Notes: generated by a model from the letters alone, not told the origin. 64,000 nucleotides of DNA from Herbaspirillum sp. meg3 (GCF_002257565.1 NZ_CP022736.1:62001-126000); one strand, 5' to 3'; positions 37,125 through 46,526 are shown, numbered from the stretch's first letter. Numbers and translations: made by a program.

Positions 37125-38276
37125 ATGCATCTTTTAAGCCGCTTTTACAGGGCAGGGATACTGGCTGTATTGTTTTCCGTTTCCGTGCAGGCGAGTGCGG
37201 ACGATTTTCAGACCGTACTGATCGGCTTTTCCGGTTCGTTAAGCGGCATCTCGGAAAACTTTGGTAAAAGCATGGCGAACGCCGCAGAGCTGGCCATCGC
37301 AGAAGCCAATCGCAATCCTTACAAGATCGACGGCAAGCGGATTTTTTTCCGACTTGTACGCATGGACGACCGGGGGGATCCGGTGCGTGCGCAACATGTT
37401 GCCAATGCATTGGTACAGTCCGGTGTGATCGGTGTCATCGGCGGAGCGAACAGTGCAACCAGTATCGCCGGTGCAAAGATTTATGCGACAGCCGGTATTC
37501 CGCAGATATCGCCAGCGGCGACGGCGCGCCGGTTTACAGAGCTGGGTTATCGCACGACCTTTCGCACGGTTGGTTCTGATGATGAGGCGGTGCCGTATCT
37601 GGCCGATTTCGTCGTCAGGGATCTGCATGCCGGCCGCATCGCCGTCATAGATACCGGTACGCTCTTCAGCATTGGCGTGACGACGCGTTTTGCCGATATC
37701 GCCAAGGACAACGGCGCCAGTATCGTTATCCGGGAGAGCATCAGTCCGGTGAGCTCAGACTTCGATGCGCTGCTGCGGCGTATCAAGGCGCAGGACGTGG
37801 ATACGATTTATTTTGGCGGCTATTCTGCGCAGACCAGCATGTTTGCGCAGGGCATGCAGCGCCTGGAAGTGAAGGCCCGGCTGGTGACCGCCATGATCGG
37901 GATTGTCGGCGCCTCCTTTTTTATTTCTACCGGCGTTGCCGCGAATGGCTCTCTTTCCCTGGAGAGCGGCGTTCCCTTCAACAAGATGGCGGGCTGGAAG
38001 AAATTCCAGGCGGAATATACGCAGCGTTTCGATTTCAACATTTACGGCATGACACCGTTTTCCTACGATGCCGCTCAGGTGTTGATTGCGGCAATACGGC
38101 AGGCCAACTCCCTCGACGTCAGGAAGGTCGTGGACGTCTTGCACGAAATCAGCCATCGTGGTCTGAGCGGAACGATTTCTTTCGATGCCTCAGGCAATCT
38201 GCGCAATCCGTCATTCACGATCTATGAAGCGCAGAACCAACGATGGGTTGCGGTCAAGAGCCAGGTCGCGCGCTGA
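37125..38276 (+). CDS. Orphan branched-chain-type periplasmic binding protein
   Basis: This 383-residue protein has a signal peptide (MHLLSRFYRAGILAVLFSV, cleaved after QASA) and a Peripla_BP_6 fold: VLIGFSGSLSGISENFGKSM, GVIGGANSATSIAGAKIY, GIPQISPAAT and TIYFGGYSAQTSMFAQGMQ. The ATG at 37125 is fixed by GGAGG 4 nt upstream. It resembles LivK but no permease or ATPase follows, so it may serve a transporter elsewhere or a sensor. Ligand unknown. Confidence 0.8.
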   Translation: MHLLSRFYRAGILAVLFSVSVQASADDFQTVLIGFSGSLSGISENFGKSMANAAELAIAEANRNPYKIDGKRIFFRLVRMDDRGDPVRAQHVANALVQSGVIGVIGGANSATSIAGAKIYATAGIPQISPAATARRFTELGYRTTFRTVGSDDEAVPYLADFVVRDLHAGRIAVIDTGTLFSIGVTTRFADIAKDNGASIVIRESISPVSSDFDALLRRIKAQDVDTIYFGGYSAQTSMFAQGMQRLEVKARLVTAMIGIVGASFFISTGVAANGSLSLESGVPFNKMAGWKKFQAEYTQRFDFNIYGMTPFSYDAAQVLIAAIRQANSLDVRKVVDVLHEISHRGLSGTISFDASGNLRNPSFTIYEAQNQRWVAVKSQVAR

Positions 38277-38399
38277 CGAGATGTCGATTCCCTCGCCATG
38301 CCGGCAGCTTGTAAAGGCAGTGTAACGGCGCTCTTTACATTCAGGCGCAGCGGCAACTTGTAGGCTAGGATCTTCATCACATCGCATGTCGGGGGAAAC

Positions 38400-38705
38400 G
38401 TGAAGCTGCATCGCTTATATCCGGGATTTTTCTTTCTGCGGCGATTGCCGTTGTTGCCATTGCTTGCTTTGGTGGCCTGCGCATCCGGCGGCACGATTCA
38501 GCAGCTCGACCGTGACACTTACATGGTCACCGGACAGTCGCGCCTGAACGGCAACAACGGTGCTGCTGCCAGTGCCGCGCTCAGTGCAGACGCGTATTGC
38601 AAGGACCGCGGCAAACGCATGCAGCTGACCAGTTCTGAGACGTCAGATGGGGTGTTCGGCGTGTGGCCGTCCAAGAGCGTGGTGATGTTCAAATGCGTTG
38701 GCTGA
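38400..38705 (+). CDS. Small predicted lipoprotein
   Basis: This 101-residue protein starts at a GTG at 38400, preceded by GGGGGAAAC. The lipobox LVAC (Cys 27) follows a hydrophobic stretch. The mature part (QLDRDTYMVTGQSRLNG, AYCKDRGKRMQLTSSE, VVMFKC) has two more Cys and no domain I recognise. Similar small lipoproteins are widespread in betaproteobacteria. Location outer or inner membrane. Confidence 0.7.
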   Translation: MKLHRLYPGFFFLRRLPLLPLLALVACASGGTIQQLDRDTYMVTGQSRLNGNNGAAASAALSADAYCKDRGKRMQLTSSETSDGVFGVWPSKSVVMFKCVG

Positions 38706-39086
38706 GACGAGGCAAGACAGCGGGTGCAACGCGATTTTCAAATCCACCGTAAGCCTTTCATAAGCCATCCCTCAGTCCTCCCTCAGCCGCCAACAGCGCC
38801 TGCCAGCAGGGATTTGCGGGCGCGGTTAAAATAGCGCTCCCGATGTATCCACAAGATGCATCGCCGGACCGGCGTGACCGCATCCTACCCGCTGCAGCCG
38901 CCGCCTCCTGTTTGTTTCCTGATGATCTCTTCCGTTCCGGATGACTGAATTCGTGGTTTGAAATCAGTATTGAGTTCCCTGCTGCGCGCGACCCGCGGAG
39001 ATATCGAAAAACAAAAAAAATTCTCGCTCTTTCTTTTTCTCTTTTACTCTGCGCTTCTGTCCGAGCGTCTAAACGATTGTCCTATC
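38706..39086. other. 381-bp gap before the BASS transporter, nothing firm
   Basis: I see no supportable gene, terminator or recognisable riboswitch. A TTGCGG/TTAAAAT pair near 38810-38830 could be a weak promoter. The in-frame ORF extension from 38958 has no RBS and a pyrimidine-rich low-complexity stretch, so it is taken as leader. Confidence 0.4.
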
Positions 39087-40007
39087 ATGCTTGCTCGTCT
39101 TACCCGCCTGTTTCCGTTGTGGGCGCTATTGCTGTCCGCCGCCGCATATTTTTCACCCTCCACCTTCACACCGATTGGCCCTCACGTCACGGGTTTGCTG
39201 ACTCTGATCATGCTGACCATGGGCGTCACGCTGACGCTGGATGATTTCAAACGTATCGTCAAACGCCCGGCGCCGGTTGCCGCCGGCATCGTGCTGCATT
39301 ACCTGGTCATGCCGCTGGCCGCCTGGGTTATCGCCAAGCTGTTGCGCATGCCGCCTGACCTGACCGCCGGCATGGTGCTGGTCGGCAGCGTTGCCAGCGG
39401 TACCGCGTCCAACGTCATGATCTATCTGTCGCGCGGCGATGTTGCCTTGTCGGTGACGATCTCGACCTTGTCGGCGCTGGTGAGCGTGTTTGCGACGCCG
39501 CTGCTGACCGAACTGTACGTCGATGCATCGATCCATTTCGATGCACATGCGATGCTGATGAGCATCGTGCAAATCGTCGTCGTGCCTATCGTCGTCGGCG
39601 TGGTGCTGAACCTGTTCGCGGGCAAGCTGATCCGTCGCATCGAGCCTTACTTGTCGCTGGTATCGATGGTCGCGATTCTGCTGATCATCGCTGCCGTGGT
39701 CGGCGGCAGCCAGGCCAGCATCGCCTCGGTCGGCCTGGTGGTGCTGATCGGCGTTATCCTGCACAACGCCTTGGGTCTGCTGGGCGGCTACTGGGGTGGT
39801 CGTTTGCTCGGTTTCGATGAAGCCATTTGCCGCACGCTGGCGATCGAAGTCGGCATGCAGAATTCCGGTCTTGCGGCAGCATTGGGCAAGCTGTATTTCA
39901 CGCCGCTGGCGGCATTGCCGGGGGCGTTGTTCTCGGTCTGGCACAATCTGTCGGGTTCAATGCTGGCCGGTTACTGGCGTGGTCGTCCGCCGAAGGATCA
40001 GGCATAA
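39087..40007 (+). CDS. Bile acid:sodium symporter family (BASS) transporter
   Basis: This 306-residue protein has nine to ten TM helices. The family blocks LIMLTMGVTLTLDDFKRI and GSVASGTASNVMIYLSRGDVALSV and LAIEVGMQNSGLAAALGKLYF (sodium-binding crossover regions) are complete. Bacterial relatives import pantoate (PanS) or other organic acids; the substrate here is not known. The ATG at 39087 fits the family start MLARLTRLFPLWALLL. Confidence 0.9.
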   Translation: MLARLTRLFPLWALLLSAAAYFSPSTFTPIGPHVTGLLTLIMLTMGVTLTLDDFKRIVKRPAPVAAGIVLHYLVMPLAAWVIAKLLRMPPDLTAGMVLVGSVASGTASNVMIYLSRGDVALSVTISTLSALVSVFATPLLTELYVDASIHFDAHAMLMSIVQIVVVPIVVGVVLNLFAGKLIRRIEPYLSLVSMVAILLIIAAVVGGSQASIASVGLVVLIGVILHNALGLLGGYWGGRLLGFDEAICRTLAIEVGMQNSGLAAALGKLYFTPLAALPGALFSVWHNLSGSMLAGYWRGRPPKDQA

Positions 40008-40137
40008 GCCGGTCTTTGGCCGGAGCGAAAAAGCGGATTCCGGTCCGCTTTTTTTATGTCCGATGCACGATGCATCATGGGCATTTATCAGGCATCATGC
40101 GATGCATTGTTTGTGCCGAAAAAGGGAAAATAAAATC

Positions 40138-40731
40138 ATGAAAAAACGACAATTTCTCGCCGCTGGTCTGCTCGGGATGAGCAGCGTCGCCATCGCGGCA
40201 AACAAGGAGAAGCAAGCCGCCTGTGCCAGCAGCAAGGATGCCGGCCCGGTGCTGCTGACCATCACCGGCGCCATTGGCGCAGGCAATCGCGGGGCACTTG
40301 ATCCGGTGCTCGATCAGATGATGGCCAAGCAAAAGCTGCAATTCAACCGCGCCCATACGTTCGACTTCGCGTCGCTGAACGCCTTGCCGCAAACCACCAT
40401 CAAGCCGACGCTGGAATACGACAGCAAGCAGCACGTGCTGAGCGGCCCCTTGTTAAGCGATGTGTTGAGCGCCGCCGGCGCGGCAGCGGCCGGCGACGTG
40501 CTGCTGCGTGCGGTCGACGGCTACGCGGTGCAGGTGTCGATGGCTGATATCCGCAAATACCGCTTCATCGTCGCCACGCATCTGGACGGCAAGGCGATTC
40601 CGCTGGGTGGCTTGGGGCCGTTGTGGGCAGTGTATGAGGCAGATGGTTTTCCGGAGATCATGGAAAAGCCGATCAGCGCGCGCTTCGCCTTGTGCCCCTG
40701 GGGCACCTATCACATCGAAGCTAAGATTTAA
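40138..40731 (+). CDS. Exported molybdopterin-oxidoreductase-fold protein
   Basis: This 197-residue protein has an N-terminal signal (MKKRQFLAAGLLGMSSVAIA), near-Tat with KR instead of RR. The mature part resembles the oxidoreductase molybdopterin-binding domain of the small soluble type (LLTITGAIGAGNRG, GPLLSDVLSAAGA, VQVSMADIRKYRFIVA, GLGPLWAVYEADGFPE). The molybdopterin Cys of sulfite-oxidase-like enzymes is not obvious, so cofactor binding is uncertain. The stop codon overlaps the left end of a hairpin element. Confidence 0.75.
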   Translation: MKKRQFLAAGLLGMSSVAIAANKEKQAACASSKDAGPVLLTITGAIGAGNRGALDPVLDQMMAKQKLQFNRAHTFDFASLNALPQTTIKPTLEYDSKQHVLSGPLLSDVLSAAGAAAAGDVLLRAVDGYAVQVSMADIRKYRFIVATHLDGKAIPLGGLGPLWAVYEADGFPEIMEKPISARFALCPWGTYHIEAKI

Positions 40732-40872
40732 ACCTGTTCGCCTCCCTGCTGCGAAGCCGCGATCCGCTGCCGTACGGTGCTCGGAATCCTCGTGTACTTG
40801 AGTGCACTCCGGTGTCCTGCGCTCCGGTCGGCAACGGCTGACGGCTTCTCGCTACGATAGGCAAACAGGTTT
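40730..40872. mobile_element. 143-bp MITE-like hairpin element
   Basis: Terminal inverted repeats AAACCTGTTCGCCT (40730-40743) and AGGCAAACAGGTTT (40859-40872) match 13 of 14. Inner arms also pair: GAAGCCG/CGGCTTC and TGCCG/CGGCA, so the whole element folds as one long imperfect hairpin. It has no ORF. It sits between convergent genes; its left end includes the stop codon of the upstream gene. Confidence 0.65.
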
Positions 40873-40886
40873 ATCTTCTGTCTGGA

Positions 40887-41465
40887 TCAGATATGCATCG
40901 CCGCCAGCGTGCCCAGGATGACGCTGGCGCCTGCTGCGGTGTAGGAAATACGTTTGAGCCAGTTCTTGCGTGTGAGCAGGGTGATGGCCGCCAGCGAGAT
41001 GGCGATCTGGATCGCGGTCATGGCCTGCGCCCAGCGGTGATGCTGGTGCAGTTTGACTTCGGACAGTTCGTCCCATTCCTTGGCTTGTTCTTCCAGCTTT
41101 TCGGCAGCCTTGCGGATGTCTTCTTTTTCCGACTTGTAGCGTTCCGCCGCAGCCGTGTATTTCGCCGCATCCACGCCGGGGATGGTCGCTGCCAGTTCGG
41201 CCAGGTTCTGGCGGCTGGATTTGGCCTGGTAATAATTCCACTGGTTCGCCGCTTCGGTCTTCTTGATGGCGGCGTTGTTCTTGTTCATCGCGGCGGCGCT
41301 TTCCGTGGAGCCGGCCTGGTAGCTGAACAGCGCGCCGATGGTCGCCATGATCGCAGTCATGACGGCGATCTTGCCGGCAAAGTTGTCGCCGCTGCCATGC
41401 GCGTGTTCGGTAACGTGTTCGAGATGATGTTCGTGCGGACTTGGGACTTCGAATTCTTCAGCCAT
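40887..41465 (-). CDS. DUF4337-family membrane protein
   Basis: This 192-residue protein starts MAEEFEVPSPHEHHLEHVTEHA, with a His-rich N-terminus, TM1 (FAGKIAVMTAIMATIGALFSY), a long helical coiled stretch (residues 60-140, KKTEAANQWNYYQAKSSRQ) and two C-terminal TM segments. This arrangement is DUF4337. Function unknown. It is convergent to the molybdopterin-fold gene and divergent from hisC. Confidence 0.8.
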   Translation of the reverse strand: MAEEFEVPSPHEHHLEHVTEHAHGSGDNFAGKIAVMTAIMATIGALFSYQAGSTESAAAMNKNNAAIKKTEAANQWNYYQAKSSRQNLAELAATIPGVDAAKYTAAAERYKSEKEDIRKAAEKLEEQAKEWDELSEVKLHQHHRWAQAMTAIQIAISLAAITLLTRKNWLKRISYTAAGASVILGTLAAMHI

Positions 41466-41675
41466 GCGAGTGCTCTTTATAGATTTATATTGTGGAGTTG
41501 GCCGGCGTTGCCGCCGGGAACCTGCGCAACCCTCCTTGCGCATGCCATTAATGCGCAAGGGATGGGCTTAGTTGACGCTGCCCTGGGCTTTATCTTCAGC
41601 TCGCAGCCCGCCGGGGTTTGTTACCATAGACGTTTTCCCGCAAAACCTTAGTCGAACCTGCCGAAAACCATTCCC

Positions 41676-42743
41676 ATGAGCAAATTCTGGAGCCCCATCG
41701 TCAGCCGCCTGACGCCTTACATCCCTGGCGAACAGCCCAAGATCAGCAATCTGGTCAAACTCAACACCAATGAAAACCCTTACGGCCCCTCACCCAAGGC
41801 GGTTGCTGCAATGGCGCAGGAGGTCGGCGATAACCTGCGCCTGTACCCGAATCCCGACGCCGAACCGTTGAAGCTGGCGATCGCCAGCCGCCACGGCTTG
41901 TCACCTGCACAAGTGTTTGTGGGCAACGGTTCCGATGAGGTGCTGGCGCACGCTTTCCAGGCGCTGCTCAAGCATGGCGCGCCGATTTTGTTTCCAGACA
42001 TCACCTATAGCTTCTACCCGACCTATGCCGGTTTGTATGAAGTGGCATATCGCACAGTGCCGCTGGCGGATGACTTCTCGATTCGCGTCGACGACTACCT
42101 CGGCCATGGCGACGCCATCGGCGGCATCATCTTCCCGAATCCGAACGCGCCGACCGGTTGCCTGCTCGCTCTCGACGCGATCGAACGCATGCTCTCAGGC
42201 AATCCGGATCGCGTGGTGATTGTCGATGAGGCGTATATCGATTTCGGCGGCGACAGCGCCATCGATCTGGTCGCGCGCTATCCGAATCTCCTGGTCGTGC
42301 AGACGCTGTCGAAGTCGCGCTCGCTGGCCGGCTTGCGCGTCGGCTTTGCGGTCGGCCATGCGGATTTGATCAGCGCGCTGGAACGGGTCAAGAACAGTTT
42401 CAATTCCTACCCGCTGGATCGCATCGCGATTGCCGGCGCAACCGCAGCGATGGAAGACGACGAGCACTTCGACACCACTCGCAAGGCGGTCATCGCCAGC
42501 CGCGGCAAGATGGTGGCGGATCTGACGGCGCTGGGTTTTGAAGTATTGCCGTCGGCGGCCAATTTCGTGTTCGCACGTCATCCGCAACATGATGCGGCGG
42601 GATTGGCAGCGTCCTTGCGCGGCGACGGCATCATCGTGCGACACTTCACCAGCGCACGCATCAATCAATTCCTGCGCATCACGGTCGGTACCGACGACGC
42701 ATGCCAGACGCTGATCGCTTCATTGCGCAAGCATTTGGCCTGA
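41676..42743 (+). CDS. hisC: Histidinol-phosphate aminotransferase
   Basis: This 355-residue fold-type I aminotransferase has LVKLNTNENPYGPSPKA, the PLP-binding Lys in LSKSRSLAGLRVGFAVG, and NPNAPTG. It converts imidazole-acetol phosphate to histidinol phosphate. It is isolated from other his genes; Burkholderiales often carry hisC in the his operon, so this may be a second copy with activity on other 2-oxo acids (inference). Confidence 0.9.
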   Translation: MSKFWSPIVSRLTPYIPGEQPKISNLVKLNTNENPYGPSPKAVAAMAQEVGDNLRLYPNPDAEPLKLAIASRHGLSPAQVFVGNGSDEVLAHAFQALLKHGAPILFPDITYSFYPTYAGLYEVAYRTVPLADDFSIRVDDYLGHGDAIGGIIFPNPNAPTGCLLALDAIERMLSGNPDRVVIVDEAYIDFGGDSAIDLVARYPNLLVVQTLSKSRSLAGLRVGFAVGHADLISALERVKNSFNSYPLDRIAIAGATAAMEDDEHFDTTRKAVIASRGKMVADLTALGFEVLPSAANFVFARHPQHDAAGLAASLRGDGIIVRHFTSARINQFLRITVGTDDACQTLIASLRKHLA

Positions 42744-42793
42744 CGCACTTTCACGCCGATGCATTGATGCATCGGCGCTGCATGCCGAGCTGA

Positions 42794-44875
42794 TTACAGT
42801 TCCAGATGCAGCGTCGTGCCACCCTCCGCCGGCAGCGCGCAGCAGATCAATGCTTCATCCGCTTCCACCGCGAAGCCGGGCGTTTTCGCATAAGTCACCT
42901 CGCCTTGCAGCACCCGCGTACGGCAAGTGCCACAACGGCCGTCGCGGCAGCTGGATTCCGGATTCAGGCCGCGCTGTTCAGCCAGCTCCAATAGCGAACC
43001 ACTGTCCGACGTCCAGCGCGCTTCCTTGGCCGAGCGCATGAACACCACGGGCACGGCGGTTGTCGCCGCCGGTTTGAGCGGGATCTGCGAAGCCTGTTCA
43101 TCGACCTTGCGTTGCAGGCCGGAAGGGCCGAATGCTTCCGCATGGATGCGCGCGTCGATGACATTCATGGCGCGTAAGGCGTCGTACATTTGCTGCATGA
43201 ATCCGGCCGGGCCGCAGAGATAAAAATCGTAGTCGTCGAAGGGCAACGTCTTCTTCAGCAAGGCGATGTCGATGCGTCCCGCTATATCGCTATCTCCGGC
43301 ATTTTCTTCCAGCTGACTCAGCACGCGCACGTGACGCGCACCACCTTTGCCGGCATTGACCAGCGCAGCGATCTCTTCACCGAAAGCCAGTTCTGCTTTG
43401 CTACGTGCCGACTGAAACAGCCACACCGGCCGCTGGTAGCGCTTGCGCATGCCCTCGTGTATGAGGTGCCGCAGCATCGACAGCATGGGCGTGACGCCGA
43501 CACCGGCCGCCAGCAACACCGCAGGACGGCGCATGGCGGCATCGATGATGAAATTGCCGGCAGGTGCGCGCGCTTCGATGATGTCATCGACCTGGATCGC
43601 GCCATGCAGATGTTCCGAAAACAAGCCCTGACGTTTCACACTGATGCGCAGAAACGCATCCGAGGGGGCGCTCGACAACGTGTACTGACGGATCTGCATG
43701 TCCGCTCCCGGAACGTCCAGCCGAACCGACACATGTTGTCCCGCCGCGGTACCCGGCATGCCCGCGCCGTCGGCCGGCAGCAGGTAAAACGATCGGATCG
43801 CGGCGCTCTCGTCGACGATCTTGCTGACACGAAACGGCCGCCATTGCGTAGCCAGTTCGGCCGCCTTGAGACGGGAGGCAGCGTCTTCCCAGCTTCCGGT
43901 GATCAACGCATTGGGTGATGCGCCGGCGTCGACATCAATCCAGCGCAACGGCAGGGCGGCGGGCCGGCGCACGACGTGTTGCGGGGTAAAGCGCCACATG
44001 CGTTCTGCGCCCATGAAAGCCGCCACTTCAGGTGTATTGAGGATGACCTCCGCGCGTCCGCTCAACTGCAGCAAATCGCCGTTGCTAAAGTCCACAAAGA
44101 CCAGACCCGCACGCGGATTCAGCAAGAAATTTCCCAGCGTATTGAAGAACAGGTTGCCGGAGAAATCCGGAATGGTCAGCACACCATCGTCGTCGATGCG
44201 CACGAATCCCGGCTTGCCGCCGCGATGAGAAGCGTCGACCTGCTTCTTGCCGTCGCGGACGACATAGGACGCGACGTAGAACGAATCCGCTGCACGGATC
44301 ATGGCGGCAGCGTCAGCATCAAGCGCCGACAGGGTGCTCACCGGACCAGCCGGTGCGTCGGTGAATTCGTATTGGCGAAGCTGGATGTATTGCGGGCAAT
44401 TGCCATAGGCCTGGGTGACATCGATGTGGAAACGATCTTCTGACTGCCGGCTTACCAGACCATTCATGCGATTGCGGCGGCGGGTATGCAATTCAATACC
44501 CAGCATGCCGATGCCGTCGCCGTCTTCCATACCCGCATCGGCGGGATCGAGCGGTTCGCGCGCCAGTTCGAGCGTGAGTTTTTCCGCGACGTCGGCATGC
44601 ATGAAGCCGGGCCGTCCCGCGCGCAAGGTCGCCCACACTTCGCCTTCGGTATCGACTGCGCCCAGTATGACAAAGGGCAGCTGGGCGTAAAACTCGCGGT
44701 GCTGATCGGGCATCCAGTCCCGGGCCATCTGGTTGCGGCCTGGGCCGGCCATGCGTTCGACGGCACCGACACTGCGCTGCAAAGTCAGCTCACCTTCGTG
44801 CCAGGGAGATCCGGAAGGTGCGACTGAAGTTGGCAGCGTCGCGATATGTGCGGGTGTCGGCTGTGTCGAAGTCAT
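42794..44875 (-). CDS. Three-domain fusion: PNPOx-like, flavodoxin-reductase-like and 2Fe-2S ferredoxin
   Basis: This 693-residue protein starts at the ATG at 44875, preceded by AAAAGGAG. Residues about 55-310 form a split-barrel pyridoxamine-oxidase-like flavin domain (FIVASYVVRDGKKQVDASHRGG-type region, GNLFFNTLGNFLLNPRAGL). Residues about 335-575 form an FAD/NAD(P)H reductase (RQYTLSSAP, AAGVGVTPMLSMLRHL, YLCGPAGFM). The last 85 residues form a plant-type 2Fe-2S ferredoxin (CRDGRCGTC and a distant CC). It resembles known split-barrel-ferredoxin-reductase fusions of unknown substrate. It follows a GST gene, 13 nt after it. Confidence 0.88.
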   Translation of the reverse strand: MTSTQPTPAHIATLPTSVAPSGSPWHEGELTLQRSVGAVERMAGPGRNQMARDWMPDQHREFYAQLPFVILGAVDTEGEVWATLRAGRPGFMHADVAEKLTLELAREPLDPADAGMEDGDGIGMLGIELHTRRRNRMNGLVSRQSEDRFHIDVTQAYGNCPQYIQLRQYEFTDAPAGPVSTLSALDADAAAMIRAADSFYVASYVVRDGKKQVDASHRGGKPGFVRIDDDGVLTIPDFSGNLFFNTLGNFLLNPRAGLVFVDFSNGDLLQLSGRAEVILNTPEVAAFMGAERMWRFTPQHVVRRPAALPLRWIDVDAGASPNALITGSWEDAASRLKAAELATQWRPFRVSKIVDESAAIRSFYLLPADGAGMPGTAAGQHVSVRLDVPGADMQIRQYTLSSAPSDAFLRISVKRQGLFSEHLHGAIQVDDIIEARAPAGNFIIDAAMRRPAVLLAAGVGVTPMLSMLRHLIHEGMRKRYQRPVWLFQSARSKAELAFGEEIAALVNAGKGGARHVRVLSQLEENAGDSDIAGRIDIALLKKTLPFDDYDFYLCGPAGFMQQMYDALRAMNVIDARIHAEAFGPSGLQRKVDEQASQIPLKPAATTAVPVVFMRSAKEARWTSDSGSLLELAEQRGLNPESSCRDGRCGTCRTRVLQGEVTYAKTPGFAVEADEALICCALPAEGGTTLHLEL

Positions 44876-44888
44876 GATGGCGCTCCTT

Positions 44889-45500
44889 TTAGGCGGCCAG
44901 ACCGACAGGCGTCTTCTGAAATGCGACAAAACCAGGCAACGCTTCGACCCTGGCCAACCAGTGGTGGATCTGCGGATAGCCACTCAGGTCGACATTGCCT
45001 TCGGGCGCGCTGGAGATATACGAGTAGAGCGCGACGTCGGCGATGGTGGCGTGTTCAGCCGCCAGCCATGGACGGGTCGACAGTTCTTGCTCCACCAGCG
45101 TCAGGATGGCGTGAGCGCGGCGAATTGCGTCGTCGGCATCAATCGGTGCGCCGAATACGGTCACCAGGCGGGCAGCGGCAGGGCCGCGTGCGATCTCGCC
45201 CGCAGCGACTGACAACCAGCGTTGTATTGCCGCCGCCGTTGCCGGGTTTTCCGGCAGCCAGTCGGTGCGTCCGAGTGACTTGGCCAGATAAATCAGGATG
45301 GCGTTGGAATCGCTGACGACGATATCGCCGTCTTGCAGTACGGGAACCTGGCCGAAGCGGTTGAGCTTGAGCAGTTCAGGGGATTTTTGCTCGCCCTTTT
45401 TCAGGTCGACCAGAACCAGTTCATGTTGCACGCCCAGCAACGAGAGAAACAGGTGGGCACGGTGTGAATGGCCGGACAGAGGGTGGTGGTAGAGTTTCAT
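44889..45500 (-). CDS. Glutathione S-transferase
   Basis: This 203-residue GST has the N-terminal thioredoxin-fold start MKLYHHPLSGHSHRAHLFLSL (Ser 9/11 in the active-site region), the cis-Pro GQVPVLQDGD, the SNAILIYLA glutathione-binding block and the C-terminal helical domain with HATIADVALYSYISS. The RBS GGAGCTGCC supports the ATG. It is in an operon with the flavin/2Fe-2S fusion gene downstream; the pair is led by the LysR gene upstream, suggesting a regulated detoxification or redox unit. Confidence 0.92.
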   Translation of the reverse strand: MKLYHHPLSGHSHRAHLFLSLLGVQHELVLVDLKKGEQKSPELLKLNRFGQVPVLQDGDIVVSDSNAILIYLAKSLGRTDWLPENPATAAAIQRWLSVAAGEIARGPAAARLVTVFGAPIDADDAIRRAHAILTLVEQELSTRPWLAAEHATIADVALYSYISSAPEGNVDLSGYPQIHHWLARVEALPGFVAFQKTPVGLAA

Positions 45501-45581
45501 GGCAGCTCCAGGTGGGTTGTAGGAGTCGCCAGTTTTGCTGATAACGCAGATGAAGAGAATCGCCGCCCCAGACAATGGACT

Positions 45582-45598
45582 ATTCCCCGTTTGAGAAT
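45582..45598. promoter_or_regulatory. Candidate LysR operator near the GST gene
   Basis: ATTCCCCGTTTGAGAAT is an inverted repeat (ATTC-N9-GAAT, T-N11-A type), 82 nt upstream of the GST start. It matches the sequence at the lysR start in 13 of 17 positions. Confidence 0.55.
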
Positions 45599-45620
45599 AA
45601 TCCCGTCATTTCGGCCTCCA

Positions 45621-46523
45621 TTACTCTTTAGCAGGCCGTTCCCCGCGCAGTTCACCGACCGCAAGGTCAAGGAAGGCGCGTACCTTGCGCGCGGCGTGGC
45701 GGCCTTCATGTTGCACCACATGCACGGGCAGCGTTGGTGTTTCATGCTCGCGCAATACTTCGACCAGTCGTCCGTCCGAGAGGTGCGGCGCCACCATGTA
45801 AGACAGCACGCGCGTGATACCGAAACCGTCGAGCGCAGCGATGATGGCTTCATCGTTCGAGAGAACGGTCATGCGCGGCTGCACGCGTACGAGGGTGCTT
45901 GCATCGCCCTTCGTGAAGCGCCAGTCCGGTGACGTCGAGATGCCGTTTGACGATACGATCACGTGCTGTCTGAGATCATCCGGCGCCTGCGGCGTACCGT
46001 GCTTGCTCAGATAATCCGGCGAGGCGCACACCACCCGCCGCACTGTGCCGACCGGGATCGCCTGGTAACTGGAATCGGGCAGGTGGCCAATACGAACCGC
46101 CACATCAATGCCCTCGTCCATCATGTTGATGATGCGATCGGCAAAACGGCATTCGACTTCGGCCTCGGGATAGCGTCGCAGGTATTCCATCACGATGGGC
46201 GTGACATACATGCGGCCGAACAGCGCCGGCGCCGTCACTACCAGGCGACCGCGCACCGCGCCATGGGCGCCGGCGGCAAGGTCTTCCATTTCGGTGATAT
46301 CGGCCAGCACACGGCGACAGTCTTCGGCATAGCGCGCGCCGACGTCGGTGACACGAACGATACGCGTGGTGCGTGTCAGCAAGCGCACGCCGATGGCTGT
46401 TTCCAGATCGCTGACGGCGCGCGTGACGACAGGTGGCGAGATGTTCATTTTCCTCGCAGCGGCGGCAAATCCGCCTTCATCAACCACGGCAAGAAAAATC
46501 GCCATCGACTCAAGTCGATCCAT
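45621..46523 (-). CDS. LysR-family transcriptional regulator
   Basis: This 300-residue regulator has a winged HTH (MAIFLAVVDEGGFAAAARKMNISPPVVTRAVSDLE) and a LysR substrate domain (RGRLVVTAPALFGRMYVTPIV). The closest group is the large AaeR/DsdC-like subfamily with DSSYQAIPVG. It lies 120 nt upstream of GST on the same strand, probably regulating that operon. Ligand unknown. Confidence 0.9.
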   Translation of the reverse strand: MDRLESMAIFLAVVDEGGFAAAARKMNISPPVVTRAVSDLETAIGVRLLTRTTRIVRVTDVGARYAEDCRRVLADITEMEDLAAGAHGAVRGRLVVTAPALFGRMYVTPIVMEYLRRYPEAEVECRFADRIINMMDEGIDVAVRIGHLPDSSYQAIPVGTVRRVVCASPDYLSKHGTPQAPDDLRQHVIVSSNGISTSPDWRFTKGDASTLVRVQPRMTVLSNDEAIIAALDGFGITRVLSYMVAPHLSDGRLVEVLREHETPTLPVHVVQHEGRHAARKVRAFLDLAVGELRGERPAKE

Positions 46524-46526
46524 ATT

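Noticed and set aside
38958..39086. Extended start of the BASS transporter
   Set aside because: No RBS; adds a Lys/Phe/Leu-rich stretch absent from the family.
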